From an uncultured Planctomycetales bacterium (lineage in GTDB: Bacteria > Planctomycetota > Planctomycetia > Isosphaerales > Isosphaeraceae), in NCBI GenBank assembly GCA_903926465.1, contig CAIYJE010000079.1:38698-102697 (forward strand): a stretch of DNA of 64,000 bases. Direction: 5' to 3'. The number at the start of each line of letters is the position of its first letter. Position 1 is the first letter of the stretch. The notes beneath the pieces are model-generated. The model was not told the DNA's origin, ran no database searches, and worked only from the letters and a program-made list of their open reading frames with translations. The position numbers were made by a program, and so were the translations under genes. Shown piece by piece: positions 1 to 9,582 of the stretch.

Positions 1-752
1 CAGCAGACCGAATTCCCGCTGAAGAAGCCAACATTGCCACCGTTGCCAATGTAGGCTTCCAGGTTGTCACGCATGGGGGCCGACCAGTATTCATCATGGC
101 CAACACTCAGCACCAGCTTGTACCTGGCCAAAATCTCAGGATGAAATTCCAGGTCGGAGTTCACGGCGTAGTCGAGCGTGTAACCGGCCTGCTCGGCCCA
201 CTCAATGAACGGAATTTCCCACTGGTCGGCCTGGCCAACCATGGGTCGGTCGAATGACACCCGCCGTCCTTGCACCTTATCTTTGCCGTGATAGGCATAC
301 AGGCTGTAACCACCCCAGTTGTTGTAGGCGCAATAGGTGTTGGTTGAAAGTTGTATCAAGATCTTGGAGTTGCTTCCTGGAGCCTTTGCCCGTACCACAA
401 AGAAGGCGTTCCAGACCGCATTACCCGCCGTCAATTTGACAGCGTAGTAGCCAGACTTCCAGCCCTCGGGCACCGGGAGCACAACTCCCGCAGGCCATCG
501 ACAGCCTCTGGCGGAAACGTCATGAGGCACGGGAAGATCCTGACCCACAAAGCCATCCTTGCTCCAGACCACGTCTCGCGTTGCACCAACGCGTTGAATC
601 TCAACAGCGTAGGTCGGCTGGTTGGTCGAAACGTGGAACCGGACGATCTCCCCAGGCGCAACGCTCAGGGCATCGCAATACGCCTCAATCCTGGAGTCGG
701 CAGCGGGTGGGCCAAGAGACACGGAGGCGAGCAAGATCAAGGTGGCAAGCAT
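1..752 (-). CDS. N,N-dimethylformamidase large-subunit-like secreted protein (3' part beyond window)
   Basis: The gene runs leftward and leaves the window, so only the first ~250 residues are seen. The ATG at 752 follows a GGAGAGG ribosome site by about 5 nt. The protein opens with a hydrophobic signal-like stretch (MLATLILLASVSLG), then a beta-rich region, and near residues 215-245 a GHDEYWS block followed by GGNVGFFSGN. That block is typical of the N,N-dimethylformamidase beta-subunit C-terminal-like family (DMFA2/DUF6605 type). Family members hydrolyse amides or are uncharacterised secreted proteins, so amidase activity here is inference. It lies 155 bp behind the metalloprotease gene on the same strand and may be the last gene of that operon or have its own promoter. 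Confidence 0.75.
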   Translation of the reverse strand, partial: MLATLILLASVSLGPPAADSRIEAYCDALSVAPGEIVRFHVSTNQPTYAVEIQRVGATRDVVWSKDGFVGQDLPVPHDVSARGCRWPAGVVLPVPEGWKSGYYAVKLTAGNAVWNAFFVVRAKAPGSNSKILIQLSTNTYCAYNNWGGYSLYAYHGKDKVQGRRVSFDRPMVGQADQWEIPFIEWAEQAGYTLDYAVNSDLEFHPEILARYKLVLSVGHDEYWSAPMRDNLEAYIGNGGNVGFFSGNSVC

Positions 753-907
753 GAAGCCTCTCCGGGCGAAGTTAAGTGCCAAACTGCGGTCGTCCTGAAC
801 CGCACAGGCGAGTTTAACCGACCAGATCGGTCTTCGCATCGTGGGGCCGGCCGAACGGCTGCAAGGCCAAGCTCAACACCAAGGCCTCCGCCTGGCGTCA
901 AGGTTTT

Positions 908-1621
908 TTACTCTTCGCCCAGCCACATCGCCTTGACCATGCGTGCGGTTTGCGGGTCAAACGCTTCAAGTTCGCCCCTTGTGAACGGATAGAAGTCATT
1001 CCGCCCGAACACGCTCTCGGTCATCTCAGCGAAAAACTCTTTCTGGTCGGTCAGCGCGTAATGGCGTTCCTCACGCCCATTCACATGTTTGATCTTGTCA
1101 TATTTCCCGGATTCCTTGACCCGCCGGTACGCGGCCAGAATCTCTGGATGGTCAAAATCCAGCACCTGATCATGATACGCGTGAGCAAGCTCATGCAAAA
1201 CCATCGAAGGCTGCTGTTCCGACCAGGTGACAAAGCTTTGCGCATTGCCAATTTCAACCCCCTTGGCCTTGTCTGGGTTGTAGCCGTTATCCTTCAGCCA
1301 CTCGCGGCTCGGGTGATACTCGGCCCCAGGAGCTTGACCATCATTCACACCTAGCCAGATCGGCACTTTCCTGAGCCGATCAACCACCTTCTCCGGAAGA
1401 ACCGCCTCAACCTCTTTGAGCTTGGTCTCCATTAACGCAAGCGCCCGATCGCCCAGCGCTTTCTTATCGCCCAGAAGCGCCTGGTTCACATGCACGGTCC
1501 AGCCCTCAACCTGGCGATTAACATACGCCGAGGTTGGCACAAACGGCACTGCCTTATCATCCGCAATCGCCAGCGTCTGACCGGCCAAAATCCCGACCAG
1601 AAGAATGAGCTTCCCGTTCAT
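908..1621 (-). CDS. Secreted zincin-like metallopeptidase
   Basis: A 237-residue protein with an N-terminal signal peptide (cleavage near residue 20, after LAIA). HELAHAYH at residues 143-150 is an HExxH zinc-metalloprotease motif. A downstream Glu in YALTDQKEFFAEMTE (about residues 188-202) is placed like the third zinc ligand of gluzincin or lethal-factor-like zincins. Substrate is unknown, and the protein is short for a secreted protease. Its ATG at 1621 overlaps the stop of the DUF1501 gene (ATGA, 1618-1621), so translation is probably coupled. Context: last close-packed gene of the DUF1549/1553-DUF1501 operon. A peptidase fold is well supported; the biological role is not. Confidence 0.7.
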   Translation of the reverse strand: MNGKLILLVGILAGQTLAIADDKAVPFVPTSAYVNRQVEGWTVHVNQALLGDKKALGDRALALMETKLKEVEAVLPEKVVDRLRKVPIWLGVNDGQAPGAEYHPSREWLKDNGYNPDKAKGVEIGNAQSFVTWSEQQPSMVLHELAHAYHDQVLDFDHPEILAAYRRVKESGKYDKIKHVNGREERHYALTDQKEFFAEMTESVFGRNDFYPFTRGELEAFDPQTARMVKAMWLGEE

Positions 1622-3102
1622 GCAATGACCTGCCGAACGACTTCGCCCGCCACATCGGTCAACCGGAAATCTCGACCGTTGTAACGGTACGTCAGCTTGG
1701 TGTGCTCAAGCCCAAGCAAGGCCAAGATGGTGGCGTGCAGGTCATTCACGCTCACGCGATCGACCACGGCCTTGTGGCCAAAGTCATCGGTCGCCCCATG
1801 ATGCACGCCAGGCTTGGTGCCGCCGCCGGCCATCCAGGTGGTGAAGGCGTGCGGGTTATGGTCTCGGCCGGTGGAACCCTTCTGGCAGATCGGTAGCCGG
1901 CCAAACTCGCCACAGCAAATGACCAGGGTGGATTCGAGCAAGCCTCGGGCCTTGAGGTCGGTTAGGAGCGCAGCGATCGGCTGATCGGTCTCAAGCGCGA
2001 AGCCACGATGGTTTTGCTCGATGTTCGAATGCCCGTCCCAGCTCCGCTCGTTCTCCATACCGCCCGAGTAGATCTGCACGAACCGCACGCCTCGTTCCAC
2101 CATCCGGCGCGCCATCAGGCACTGCTTGGCAAAGTGGCCGCACTTGGGATCGTCAATTCCATAAAGTGCCCGGGTGGCAGGCGTCTCTCCATGCTCAACG
2201 TCGAGCGCTTCTGGGGCCGCCATCTGCATGCGGTAGGCCAGTTCAAACGACTCGATCCGGGCCGCGAGAGCAGCATCGTTAGGATTGCGGGTCAGTTCGC
2301 GCTGGTTCAGAGCACGAAGGTAATCTAGCTGGGCCCGCTGAGACGGGTCGTCTAGATCAGGCAGCCGGTTCAGGTTGTCGATCGGTGTGCCCTGGCCGTT
2401 GAGAGCGGTGCCCTGGTAGACGCCGGGTAAGAACCCAGCCCCCCAGTTCTGGGAGTGTCCCTTGGGAATGCCACGGCCCAGGGTGTCATACATCACCACG
2501 AAGCCGGGTAGGTCCAGACTCTCAGACCCAAGCCCGTAAGTGACCCATGATCCCACACAGGGGAAACCCATGCGGCTGGATCCTGTGTTGATCTGGAACA
2601 GAGCAGGGGAGTGATTGTTCGTTTCGGTGAAGCAGGAATGGATAAACGCCATGTCATCCACATGGCCGGCCAGGTGCGGAAAGATTTCGGAGACCCAGGT
2701 TCCAGACTGGCCCGCCTGACGGAACTTGAAGGGCGACTTCATCAAGGGCCCAACTTGATCCACAAAGAAGCCGGTGTTCTTGTCAAACCCCGGAATCTCC
2801 TTGTCGTGCCATTTCTCCAGCTCGGGCTTGTAGTCCCAGGTATCGACCTGGCTCTGGCCACCGTTCATGAATAGCCAGATCACTGACTTGGCCTTCACCG
2901 GGAAGTGTGGCGGCTGTGGCGCCATGGCGTTCAGAGACCGAGCCACGGCATCTCCGGGCGCCATGGCGGCCAGTAACCCCTGCTGCTCCAGAAGTCCCGT
3001 AAGGGCAACCAGTCCAAAGCCAGCTCCCGCTCGCTCTAGAAAAGACCTACGGCTTACAAACGAGGCCGACGGCGTGGCGATCCAGTGGGGATGGCGTGGC
3101 AT
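1618..3102 (-). CDS. DUF1501 family protein, Tat-exported
   Basis: 494 residues. The N-terminus holds SRRSFLERAGAGFGLVALTG (about residues 17-36), a twin-arginine export signal followed by a hydrophobic helix, so the protein should be exported folded. The body matches the DUF1501 (alkaline-phosphatase-like/sulfatase-like) family: WLFMNGGQSQVDTWDYKP early, FVQIYSGGMENERSWDGHSN in the middle, CCGEFGRLP near the C-terminus. Function is not established; the fold suggests a metal-dependent hydrolase. It lies 60 bp after the PSCyt1/DUF1549/DUF1553 gene, the usual planctomycete pairing, and overlaps the downstream metalloprotease start by 4 nt. Confidence 0.9.
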   Translation of the reverse strand: MPRHPHWIATPSASFVSRRSFLERAGAGFGLVALTGLLEQQGLLAAMAPGDAVARSLNAMAPQPPHFPVKAKSVIWLFMNGGQSQVDTWDYKPELEKWHDKEIPGFDKNTGFFVDQVGPLMKSPFKFRQAGQSGTWVSEIFPHLAGHVDDMAFIHSCFTETNNHSPALFQINTGSSRMGFPCVGSWVTYGLGSESLDLPGFVVMYDTLGRGIPKGHSQNWGAGFLPGVYQGTALNGQGTPIDNLNRLPDLDDPSQRAQLDYLRALNQRELTRNPNDAALAARIESFELAYRMQMAAPEALDVEHGETPATRALYGIDDPKCGHFAKQCLMARRMVERGVRFVQIYSGGMENERSWDGHSNIEQNHRGFALETDQPIAALLTDLKARGLLESTLVICCGEFGRLPICQKGSTGRDHNPHAFTTWMAGGGTKPGVHHGATDDFGHKAVVDRVSVNDLHATILALLGLEHTKLTYRYNGRDFRLTDVAGEVVRQVIA

Positions 3103-3162
3103 GATTCAAGGGCTCCTGGGCAACTCGGTTGCAAGGTATACGTATCGAGATCGTCCACCGGT

Positions 3163-6100
3163 TCACTCGCTGAAAAGAAACTCGTTGCTGCAAAGAAGCG
3201 TCTGGCAAAAATCCACCAGCGCCAGCCGGGCCGCCTGCTCAGGGTGCTGGACCGCATGCGCCTGGGTCTGACGGGCCAGAAACGCCCGGGCATCTTCCAG
3301 TTCTATAGCCTCGGGAACCCTGGAAAGGGCCAGCTTGTAAGCCTGCACCACGGCAGCATCACCGGCTGGCTGTCCCTGGGTCGGCTGGACTCTGCCGGCA
3401 AATGCCTCGGCCCACTCACGCACCATCGGGCTATTGATCAGCAAAAGGGCCTGAGGCGCCACGGTGGTGGCGGCTCGGGCGGCTATTGGCACCAAGGCAT
3501 CCGGGGCGTCAAACAGCGTCATGAACCGGATCAACTGGCTCCGCTTCACCGTAAAGTAAATGCTCCGGCGCCGCATTCGCTCATCCAGGCTGCCGGGCCC
3601 GAACATCCGGGGATCCATGGCCCCAGAGACGAACAGCATCGAGTCACGAATGGGCTCAGCCTCCAACCGGCGCCGCTGCTGCCGGCCGAACAGCGTGTTG
3701 TCCGGGTCGGCGGCCACCAGCTCCATGGCAGCCTGGGTCCCCTGGCGGTAAGCCGCGCTCGACATGATAAGCTTCTGGATTGGCTTGAGCTTCCAGCCGC
3801 CCGCAATCAATTCCCTGGCCAGCCAGTCAAGCAGCTCGGGATGGCTGGGCCGGGCCCCCTGGGTGCCAAAGTCGCTGGGGGTTGCCACCAAGCCCTGGCC
3901 AAAGTGATGCTGCCAGATCCGATTCACGACCACCCTGGCCAGCAATGCGCCTGCCCCCTGATCGGTATCGGTCATCCACTCCGCCAGCGTGCGACGTCGG
4001 TAAGAGGTTCTCCAGCCCTCTGGGGGAACCTGTTTCCAGCGGGCCTCGTCTGCGGACGGGCTCAGCAACACAGACAGAAAGCCAGCCGTTGCCTCTCCCT
4101 CTTTCTGGTTCGGGTCTCCCCGGCGCAGGAAGTGGGTGGCGGGCAAAAAGTCGTCCCCCTGGGTGTGCAACCGGACCGCCGGTAAACCCTCGGAACAGAT
4201 CATTGCCTTCACCCCCTCTTGCTTGGGGGCCAGCTTGGCGTGCTCTTGGGCAGCCTGATTCAAAGACCGCCAGCTCTCATCAATCGTCCGGAACCAGGCA
4301 AGCACCGCAGCCTGATCGGCCTCGGTTCGCTGATCTCGGGGTCGATCCAGGATCGTTCGCACCGCAACCGGAATTCCGTCATCATCAAGACCTACCGGCC
4401 GTGGTGCATCGGTTACCGCCAGGCGCAAGCGGCCGATGTTATGTCCAGTGTTGTTATTGAACGCCAGGCTGAACGTCAGGGTTGAGCCCGAGTCGGTACG
4501 CAGGGTCGAGCCAATTTCGAACACGGCAGCATGGTCACGGCCAAACTGAGGATCCACGGCCCAGGCCGACTTGGGGTCATCATCCACCACGGCCGCCACC
4601 GGCAACCCGGCCTGCTCAAACGTGGCCTTGGCATTCACCAGTTTTGGCTCGCTGGTGGCTCCAATGCCGTATCGCGGACCCACCGTCAGCTTCACGTTGG
4701 AAAGTGCAAAGTTTCCGTTACCGGCCCGGCCAGGACCACGCCCCACCAAGGGGTCATCCGCCAAGGCTTCCACCCGAACCGCCGTGATCTCAGACAGGTC
4801 GCAGGCCGCGACCACCTTGTAGGTATCAAAGTCTGGGTTCTTCCCCTCGAAGCGATAAGAACCGTCGTCCAGTTTCTTGACCGTTGCCCCTCCGGTCGAC
4901 TCGATCTTGGAAGGATCCAGCACCACCCACTGGGGACGCGTGTTGCTGGCAGCAAGCCTGGACTGCTCCCACTGCTCAAGCCGTCTTGGCAGTTCTTCCT
5001 TCTCATACCGACCCACCGCATCCACATAAGGCTGGTGCTCGGCCGCGTGCTTCGCAACCGCAGCCTCATGATCGGCATTTTTGGGGACCAGATCGACCTC
5101 GGTACGCACCGTGGTGGTGAACGTGGCGGCAAACCGGTAGTAATCCTTGGCGGTAATTGGGTCAAACTTGTGGTCATGGCAGCGAGCGCAACCAACCGTC
5201 AGCCCCAGAAATGCGGTGCTGGTGGTGCTTACCATATCGTCCAGCTCGTCGTACCGTTCCTTCTCAACCTGGTTCTTGGTGATCTGCGTACTGTGCGTAC
5301 CTGCCCCCAGAAAACCGGTCGCTTTCTGAGCCAGGATGTCGTCCGGAGCGTATTCATCGCCCGCAATCTGCCACTTCACAAAGATGTCGTAAGGCAGATC
5401 CATGTTGAACGCTTCAATCAAGAAGTCTCGGTAGTGGTACGCCGTCGGCCGATCATAGTCATGCTCAAAGCCATGGCTCTCGGCAAACCGCGCCAGGTCT
5501 AGCCAGTGCCTTGCCCAGCGCTCACCATACCGAGGACTTTCCAGCAACCGATCAATCTGACGCTCAAACGCCGCGTCCTGGCCATCCAATTCAAACGCCG
5601 CAACCTCTTCAGGCGTTGGCGGCAGCCCCAGCAAATCCAGCGAACCACGTCTGAGCAAAATCCGGCGCTCGGCTTCCGGAGTGGGCTTCAACCACTTCTC
5701 TTCTAGCTTGGAAAGGATGAATCGGTCGATCGGATTGCGAACCCAGCCGGTCTCTTTCACGGCGGGCGGCTCTCCGCGCCAGAGCGGCTGGTAAGACCAG
5801 TGGGTTCGCTCTTTCCCAAGATCAATCACCCGCTTTGGCTTAGGGGTGGTCGTGGCCGGTGCGGCCTCACCAATGCGAGGGTCTGGCGCTCCTCGTTTGA
5901 CCCACTCGGTCAGCAGAGCAATTTCACCCTCGGCCAGCTTCCCCTTGGGCGGCATCTTGAGAACCGGATCTTCATACTGGATTGCCTGAATCAGCAGGCT
6001 TTCTTCCGTATTACCAGCGACCAGGCCAGGGCCCGTGTCTCCCCCTTTAAGGGTAGCTTCCCGGGTATCGAGCAAAAGCCCACCACGGACGGTCTTGGAG

Positions 6101-6273
6101 TTGCTGGCGTGGCACTCGTAGCAACGTTCCACCAGGATCGGACGGACCTTGGACTCGAAGAACTCTCGATCTTCGGCCGAAAGGTCTTGCGCCCGAATGG
6201 TGCCAAACGGCACAATCAAACTTGCTGCAAGCCACAAAAGCAGGGCGCGGAGGCCAGTCAATCCACCAAGCAT
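3163..6273 (-). CDS. Planctomycete cytochrome C (PSCyt1)-DUF1549-DUF1553 protein
   Basis: The ATG at 6273 was chosen because GGAGG lies 7 nt upstream and it starts a clean signal peptide (MLGGLTGLRALLLWLAASL). The reading frame stays open to 6378, but that extension has no signal. At 1036 residues, the order is: PSCyt1 heme domain (CYECH at about residues 51-55), DUF1549 (first part, containing GCARCHDHKFDP), a beta-rich insert, and DUF1553 at the C-terminus (FGQGLVATPSDFG, then RRRLEAEPIRD). Such proteins are abundant in Planctomycetes and are thought to be periplasmic; a role in polysaccharide degradation is often proposed but unproven. First gene of the leftward operon with DUF1501. Confidence 0.92.
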   Translation of the reverse strand: MLGGLTGLRALLLWLAASLIVPFGTIRAQDLSAEDREFFESKVRPILVERCYECHASNSKTVRGGLLLDTREATLKGGDTGPGLVAGNTEESLLIQAIQYEDPVLKMPPKGKLAEGEIALLTEWVKRGAPDPRIGEAAPATTTPKPKRVIDLGKERTHWSYQPLWRGEPPAVKETGWVRNPIDRFILSKLEEKWLKPTPEAERRILLRRGSLDLLGLPPTPEEVAAFELDGQDAAFERQIDRLLESPRYGERWARHWLDLARFAESHGFEHDYDRPTAYHYRDFLIEAFNMDLPYDIFVKWQIAGDEYAPDDILAQKATGFLGAGTHSTQITKNQVEKERYDELDDMVSTTSTAFLGLTVGCARCHDHKFDPITAKDYYRFAATFTTTVRTEVDLVPKNADHEAAVAKHAAEHQPYVDAVGRYEKEELPRRLEQWEQSRLAASNTRPQWVVLDPSKIESTGGATVKKLDDGSYRFEGKNPDFDTYKVVAACDLSEITAVRVEALADDPLVGRGPGRAGNGNFALSNVKLTVGPRYGIGATSEPKLVNAKATFEQAGLPVAAVVDDDPKSAWAVDPQFGRDHAAVFEIGSTLRTDSGSTLTFSLAFNNNTGHNIGRLRLAVTDAPRPVGLDDDGIPVAVRTILDRPRDQRTEADQAAVLAWFRTIDESWRSLNQAAQEHAKLAPKQEGVKAMICSEGLPAVRLHTQGDDFLPATHFLRRGDPNQKEGEATAGFLSVLLSPSADEARWKQVPPEGWRTSYRRRTLAEWMTDTDQGAGALLARVVVNRIWQHHFGQGLVATPSDFGTQGARPSHPELLDWLARELIAGGWKLKPIQKLIMSSAAYRQGTQAAMELVAADPDNTLFGRQQRRRLEAEPIRDSMLFVSGAMDPRMFGPGSLDERMRRRSIYFTVKRSQLIRFMTLFDAPDALVPIAARAATTVAPQALLLINSPMVREWAEAFAGRVQPTQGQPAGDAAVVQAYKLALSRVPEAIELEDARAFLARQTQAHAVQHPEQAARLALVDFCQTLLCSNEFLFSE

Positions 6274-6589
6274 CAGCAAACCTCCGTCGAGACACTCAAC
6301 TCGCTCATTCAGGCAGCTTGCCTGTTCGCTAATTCTTGAACAATTATAGCTGAGCAGGCCTGGGGTAATACCACCCAAATTTGAGGAAACGGTCCAAGGG
6401 CGGTTTGCAGGGCTAATCTTGAGACCAGCTCAAACGGTCACCACCGTGTCTGAGATCGCTCCAGAAGCCAAAAAGTTTGACCAAAGTCACAACGATTTGG
6501 GATTCGATTTACCCCGTCATCCTGATTGTAGGCTGTAACTTGAGCCAGACAATCTCCCGCCTCTACTCCCCAATGCAAGGATATACCCA
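6274..6589. other. Intergenic region between divergent genes
   Basis: 316 bp separating the leftward cytochrome gene and the rightward DUF1254 gene, so both promoters should lie here. I see AT-richer stretches around 6331-6350 and 6470-6510 but no promoter or operator I can name. Nothing coding is convincing apart from the weak upstream extension of the leftward frame. Confidence 0.5.
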
Positions 6590-9553
6590 ATGAAACTCGC
6601 GCAATCTGGATGGTCAATCCGCCACCTTATCACGGCTTTTGCCTGTGTTTTGGTGGCCCAAAATGCGCCTGCACAGCAAGTTCCGCTGCCCAAGCGGGCG
6701 GAAGAGGTGCCCGGCCCCGCTCCAGGTACGGCCATGACCAGGGAATATGTCCAGATGGTCGGCCGCATGGCGTACGCCTGGGGCTGGCCGCTTGTCAACT
6801 CGCACAACCGCCGCGCAGCGTTTGCAATGGCTCCCACGCCCGGGCTGAACGGAGGCGTGCTACCCGTGGCACCGGTCGGCCAAAACGCCATGCTGACCGA
6901 CTATGTGAAGCCCGAGCAGACGTTTGTCACCTGCCCCAACCAAGATGTAGTGTACGGTGCCGGCTACTTTGCACTCGACAAGGAACCGGTTGTCTTCCAG
7001 GTCCCTGATTTTGGGGATCGGTTCTGGGTTTATGCTCTCTATGACGCGCGAACCGATGAAATTGCCGAGATTGGCAAGCCTTATGGCACGAAGCCCGGCT
7101 TTTACCTGCTAGTTGGACCGAACTGGAAGGGAGAACCACCAGCAGGCATCCAGGCCGTTGTCCGGTCTTCCACCGAACTGGTCTTCTGTGCCCCGCGCGT
7201 GTTCAAAGATGACACGGCAGAAGACACCAGGGCCGTTCAGCCGGTGCTGGGGCAAGTCATGTTTTACCCACTCAGCAAGTTCGATGGCAAAGCCAAGACC
7301 AGCGACTGGGGCAAACTCCCGATTTTTCCCGTGCCGGCGGGTGCTTCGGGCGAAACCAAGTGGGTTCTGCCCGAAAAGTTTTTCGATCAACTGCCTGGTG
7401 TGATCAATCTGACGCCGCCACTGCCCGGCGAAGAATCGCTCTACAAGTGGATCGGCTCGGTGCTTGAAGCCGCCGGTACGAATCCGGAGGTCAAGCAATG
7501 GCTGACCGAGTCCGCGGTCGCGGCTGACAAAGAAATCATCAGCCCACTTTTCCAGTGGAAACTGAACGGGCGCTCGGCCGGCAACGGCTGGAATTCACCG
7601 GTCAACAATGCGCGCTGGGGGACCGACTACCTCAACCGAACCGCCACCGCCAAGTCCAACATGTATGACAACAAGCCCGATGAAACGAAGTACATTTATC
7701 GAGATCTCGATAGCCAGGGGCGGCAACTTGATGGCAAGAATCTCTATAAAATCACTTTTCCCAAAGGCCAGACCCCGCCCGTGAAAGGTTTCTGGTCGCT
7801 CACGCTTTATAACGAACAGCACCTGTTCAGCCCGAATCCGCTGAACCGCTTCTCATTGGGAACCAAAAGCAAAGCGCTGAAATACGGGCCCGATGGCTCA
7901 CTCACCATTTTCTGTGGTGCAGCCTTCCCAGGCAAGGATCAGGAAACCAACTGGTTGCCGGCACCCAATGGACCATTCTCGCTTTACATTCGTGCCTACT
8001 GGTCGGAAAAGGCCATTCTGGATGGAACGTGGCAACCGCCCCAGGTCGAAGTTCTGGGAGCCAATCCCGCTGATAAAGTCGGTGCCATATCGCCAGCCAT
8101 TAGCAACCGGTTCGACGAACTGGCCAGGCTGCCGTTCCTGGAAAATCGCCCCACCGTGGAAACCGCGCAAACCTTGCGAGACGAGCTTCTTTTCCAGCGC
8201 GCCAGCCAGGCCTATCTTTGGGCATTGCCACTCATCAATACCCTGGGCATGAAAGTTGGTTCTGAAAAAGCCTTCGGCGCCGGCTACAACGTCCTTCCGA
8301 TCTGGAAGAAACGGCTCGACGCCAAAACCCTGGTCACCACGCCCAATTCCGATGTAATTTACGCAATGAGCTACGTCGACCTGGGCAAGGAGGGACCGCT
8401 GGTTTTTGAAGCGCCCCCGATGCTGCAAGGCATTTTGCTCGACTTCTGGCAGCGCCCCATCCCAGCCGATGGGGGCAAGTTCGCTGGCGATATCGGCCTA
8501 CCAGGCCCCGACGGCGGCAAGGGAGGAAAGTTCCTCTTGCTACCTCCCGGCTACCAAGGGGCCGTGCCCGAAGGGTATTTCGTCTACCGATCCGGAACCA
8601 ATAACGTTTTCATCTTCCTGCGGGGTTTCTATCAAGACCCCAGTAACCTGACGCCGGCCGTCGACCTGATCGAACGCTCAAAAATCTATCCGCTCAATGG
8701 CCAAGCCACCGCCCGCCCAATGCAATTTCCTGATGCGTCGGGCGTTCCAGTCAATATGCTGCCAAACAGCAACGGCCTGGCGTTTGACCAGCTCAAGGAA
8801 CTCGTTGATTCCGAAGGAGCCAGCCTCGCGGATTCCGATTCACGTGGCCTGCTCGCCGCCATTGGCATTATCAAGGGTCAGCCTTTCGAACCCGATGCCA
8901 GAACCCGAGCAATTCTCGATCGTGCCGCGAAAACGGCCTACAAAATGAGCCGCGTGATTGGTTTTGAGGAAGCGCTTACCGGCGGAACCCTGCGGATTTA
9001 TCCAGACCGTCGCTGGGTTAACCCGCTCGATAACCTCAGCCCGCCCAGTCCACGCAAAGATCTGGACCTGAGCTGGAACAACGTGGCGGGCGGTTATCTG
9101 GACCTTGATGCCCGGACCTGGTTCTTCACCAACTACTACTCGGTCAGCCCGGGCATGCTCTCCAAAATCCCAGGCAAAGGCGCTGCCTACATGATCGCCT
9201 TTACAGACGGCAACGGCGAACCTCTTTGGGGTGGAAGCCGGTACCGATTACAGCTACCGCCAGACATTCCTGCCGCCAATTTTTGGTCGGTCACGCTTTA
9301 CGAGGCCGAGAACGCTTCAGGACTGGCCAACGGCCAGCCATTCCCTTCACTCGGGTCTCGAGACAAACCGGCTCAGAACGCAGACGGCAGTACCGACCTG
9401 TACTTTGGGCCTCAGGCCCCAGCGGGGAAGGCCGCCAACTGGCAGGCAACCGTGCCTGGCAAAGGCTATTTCGCCATCATCCGGCTGTACGGACCAACCG
9501 AAGCCGCCATTAACAGAACCTGGAAACCGGGCGATTTGATCAAGGTCGATTGA
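6590..9553 (+). CDS. Tandem DUF1254-DUF1214 / DUF1254-DUF1214 secreted protein
   Basis: 987 residues with an N-terminal signal peptide (hydrophobic ITAFACVLVAQNAPAQ). Residues ~50-505 hold a DUF1254 unit (GWPLVNSHNRRAAF, TCPNQDVVYGAGYFALD) followed by DUF1214 (KGFWSLTLYNEQHLF, FSLYIRAYWSEKAILDGTW). Residues ~515-987 repeat the plan: AYLWALPLINTLGMK, TTPNSDVIYAMSYVDL, then NFWSVTLYEAENASG and YFAIIRLYGPTEAAINRTW. Most family members carry one unit of about 450 residues, so this is a duplication-fusion. AAGG lies about 9 nt before the ATG. Function of DUF1254/DUF1214 proteins is largely unknown. It ends 30 bp from the convergent WD40 gene. Confidence 0.9.
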   Translation: MKLAQSGWSIRHLITAFACVLVAQNAPAQQVPLPKRAEEVPGPAPGTAMTREYVQMVGRMAYAWGWPLVNSHNRRAAFAMAPTPGLNGGVLPVAPVGQNAMLTDYVKPEQTFVTCPNQDVVYGAGYFALDKEPVVFQVPDFGDRFWVYALYDARTDEIAEIGKPYGTKPGFYLLVGPNWKGEPPAGIQAVVRSSTELVFCAPRVFKDDTAEDTRAVQPVLGQVMFYPLSKFDGKAKTSDWGKLPIFPVPAGASGETKWVLPEKFFDQLPGVINLTPPLPGEESLYKWIGSVLEAAGTNPEVKQWLTESAVAADKEIISPLFQWKLNGRSAGNGWNSPVNNARWGTDYLNRTATAKSNMYDNKPDETKYIYRDLDSQGRQLDGKNLYKITFPKGQTPPVKGFWSLTLYNEQHLFSPNPLNRFSLGTKSKALKYGPDGSLTIFCGAAFPGKDQETNWLPAPNGPFSLYIRAYWSEKAILDGTWQPPQVEVLGANPADKVGAISPAISNRFDELARLPFLENRPTVETAQTLRDELLFQRASQAYLWALPLINTLGMKVGSEKAFGAGYNVLPIWKKRLDAKTLVTTPNSDVIYAMSYVDLGKEGPLVFEAPPMLQGILLDFWQRPIPADGGKFAGDIGLPGPDGGKGGKFLLLPPGYQGAVPEGYFVYRSGTNNVFIFLRGFYQDPSNLTPAVDLIERSKIYPLNGQATARPMQFPDASGVPVNMLPNSNGLAFDQLKELVDSEGASLADSDSRGLLAAIGIIKGQPFEPDARTRAILDRAAKTAYKMSRVIGFEEALTGGTLRIYPDRRWVNPLDNLSPPSPRKDLDLSWNNVAGGYLDLDARTWFFTNYYSVSPGMLSKIPGKGAAYMIAFTDGNGEPLWGGSRYRLQLPPDIPAANFWSVTLYEAENASGLANGQPFPSLGSRDKPAQNADGSTDLYFGPQAPAGKAANWQATVPGKGYFAIIRLYGPTEAAINRTWKPGDLIKVD

Positions 9554-9577
9554 TCGCCGATGGTCGATGCGGTGATC
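9552..9577. terminator. Possible hairpin between convergent genes
   Basis: GATCGCCG pairs with CGGTGATC (8 bp with one G-T) around a 10-nt loop, placed at the stop of the DUF1254 gene and facing the WD40 gene end. No T-run follows, so termination is only a suggestion. Confidence 0.3.
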
Positions 9578-9582
9578 GAGGC

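Noticed and set aside
3085..5502. Long plus frames opposite the cytochrome/DUF1549 gene
   Set aside because: They are antisense to a gene with recognised domains and lack motifs.
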